This document shows, one piece after another, positions 63,470 through 64,000 of a stretch of DNA of 64,000 nucleotides. The DNA is from JASHVB01 sp036489395 (lineage in GTDB: Bacteria; Pseudomonadota; Alphaproteobacteria; Acetobacterales; Acetobacteraceae): contig DASXFW010000168.1 in NCBI GenBank assembly GCA_036489395.1, positions 1 through 64,000 on the forward strand, written 5' to 3'. Numbering within the stretch: position 1 is the stretch's first letter; every line of letters begins with the position of its first letter. The position numbers were made by a program, and so were the translations under genes. Under the pieces are notes generated by a model, which was given only the letters and a program-made list of their open reading frames with translations, was not told the DNA's origin and did not search any database.

Positions 63470-64000
63470 TCACGCTGGCTCTGTCTCGGGTTCAGGCCCG
63501 GCATACGCGGCCCGTGGGCGGATCAGGCGCCCATCCTGGCGTTGCTCCAACGCGTGGGCAATCCAGCCAGCAGCGCGGCCGACAGCGAACAGGGCAAATG
63601 CAGCGCCAACGGGAAGCTGCAATGAATCCTCCAGCATCACCAACGCCGCGTCGATGTTGGGACGCCTGCCCGTCTGTTCTTCGACCGTATCAACCAGGCG
63701 ACACCAGGTGCGTCCCGGCGGCCACGCCGCGAACAAGGCGGCCGCGCGCGGATCGCCGTGAGGATAGAGACGCTGACCGAAGCCGGGAATGTCCTCCCCG
63801 CGCGCCAGGCGTGCAGCGATCATCGTGGCGGGATCACGACGTAGCCCCGGCTCCGCCAGCATCGCGCGCAGACGATCGGTCACGCCACCGTGCAGGGGAC
63901 CGCTGAGAGTTGCCAGTCCGGCGAGCACGCAGGCCGGCAAGGAGGCACCGGTAGAGGCGGCCACCCGTACCGCAAAGGTCGATGCATTAAGTTCATGGTC
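63470..64000 (-). CDS. Citrate synthase-like protein, N-terminal part beyond window
   Basis: The visible 177 C-terminal residues contain DHELNASTFAVRVAASTGAS (catalytic His), GPLHGGVTDRL, GFGQRLYPHGDPRAAALF (catalytic region) and RPNIDAALVML. This is the small/large-domain junction and end of a citrate synthase family enzyme. The loop GFGQRLYPHGDPRA differs from the usual GFGHRVYKNxDPRA (H to Q), as in the citryl-CoA lyase or methylcitrate/other acyl-CoA condensing subgroup. It lies first in the minus-strand operon as seen; 215 bases of unremarkable sequence separate it from the SDR. Confidence 0.8.
   Translation of the reverse strand, partial: DHELNASTFAVRVAASTGASLPACVLAGLATLSGPLHGGVTDRLRAMLAEPGLRRDPATMIAARLARGEDIPGFGQRLYPHGDPRAAALFAAWPPGRTWCRLVDTVEEQTGRRPNIDAALVMLEDSLQLPVGAAFALFAVGRAAGWIAHALEQRQDGRLIRPRAAYAGPEPETEPA

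Overview
The window is 64 kb of GC-rich bacterial chromosome, most likely from an alphaproteobacterium of the Rhodospirillales (my inference is an Acetobacteraceae-like genome). Supporting signs are a fused shikimate kinase/3-dehydroquinate synthase next to xerD, a GNAT-NUDIX fusion, a DUF2336 protein, the pleD-type diguanylate cyclase beside rpmG, a PEP-CTERM protein, and many short palindromic intergenic repeats. No rRNA, tRNA, CRISPR array, intact insertion sequence or phage was seen.

Layout. 1-1,650: two degraded genes (GxxExxY, enolase superfamily) and a DUF3574 lipoprotein. 1.9-6.8 kb: an orphan sensor kinase, then a DHRS6-like dehydrogenase and an FAH-family hydrolase (probably two steps of deoxy-sugar-acid breakdown) that share a leader element but are separated by a HEPN two-gene unit. 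6.8-9.9 kb: a three-gene cassette with one intact and one dead BREX-type (BrxD-like, DUF2791) ATPase, the best candidate for an undescribed system. 9.9-10.7 kb: a long inverted repeat and remains of toxin-antitoxin genes. 10.8-15.3 kb: catabolic enzymes (SDR, DUF1330-like, zinc alcohol dehydrogenase, aminotransferase, TauD-type dioxygenase). 15.4-20.5 kb: minus-strand DUF2336, Gfo/Idh/MocA, thiolase, VOC and pirin genes. 20.6-24.7 kb: a racemase homologue lacking one catalytic Cys, a frameshifted PEP-CTERM protein, and a solitary EF-G. 25.1-31.4 kb: a DUF1800/DUF1501 pair, a methyltransferase, a GT2 glycosyltransferase and a PAP2 membrane protein. 31.5-36.7 kb: aroKB, a small membrane protein, xerD, an HpaB-type monooxygenase and a TumE/TumA pair. 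37-44.7 kb: a chemoreceptor with a haem c motif and a PilZ domain, a HigBA-type pair, a CinA-domain protein, the GNAT-NUDIX fusion, a diguanylate cyclase and rpmG. 45-55.3 kb: surface-polysaccharide genes including a 1,759-residue multi-domain glycosyltransferase, plus CysQ, Rpe, a heparinase-like protein and a GT4. 55.3-64 kb: a tightly coupled minus-strand operon (HyuB, GST, HyuA, FAD and 2Fe-2S oxidoreductase subunits, M20 amidohydrolase, SDR, citrate-synthase-like).

Two themes recur. First, intergenic DNA is full of large palindromes of at least four families, one copy lying between divergent promoters. Second, toxin-antitoxin-like and defence-like genes sit in and between metabolic genes in states from intact to ruined. 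Functions are assigned from protein motifs read by eye; no database search was run.
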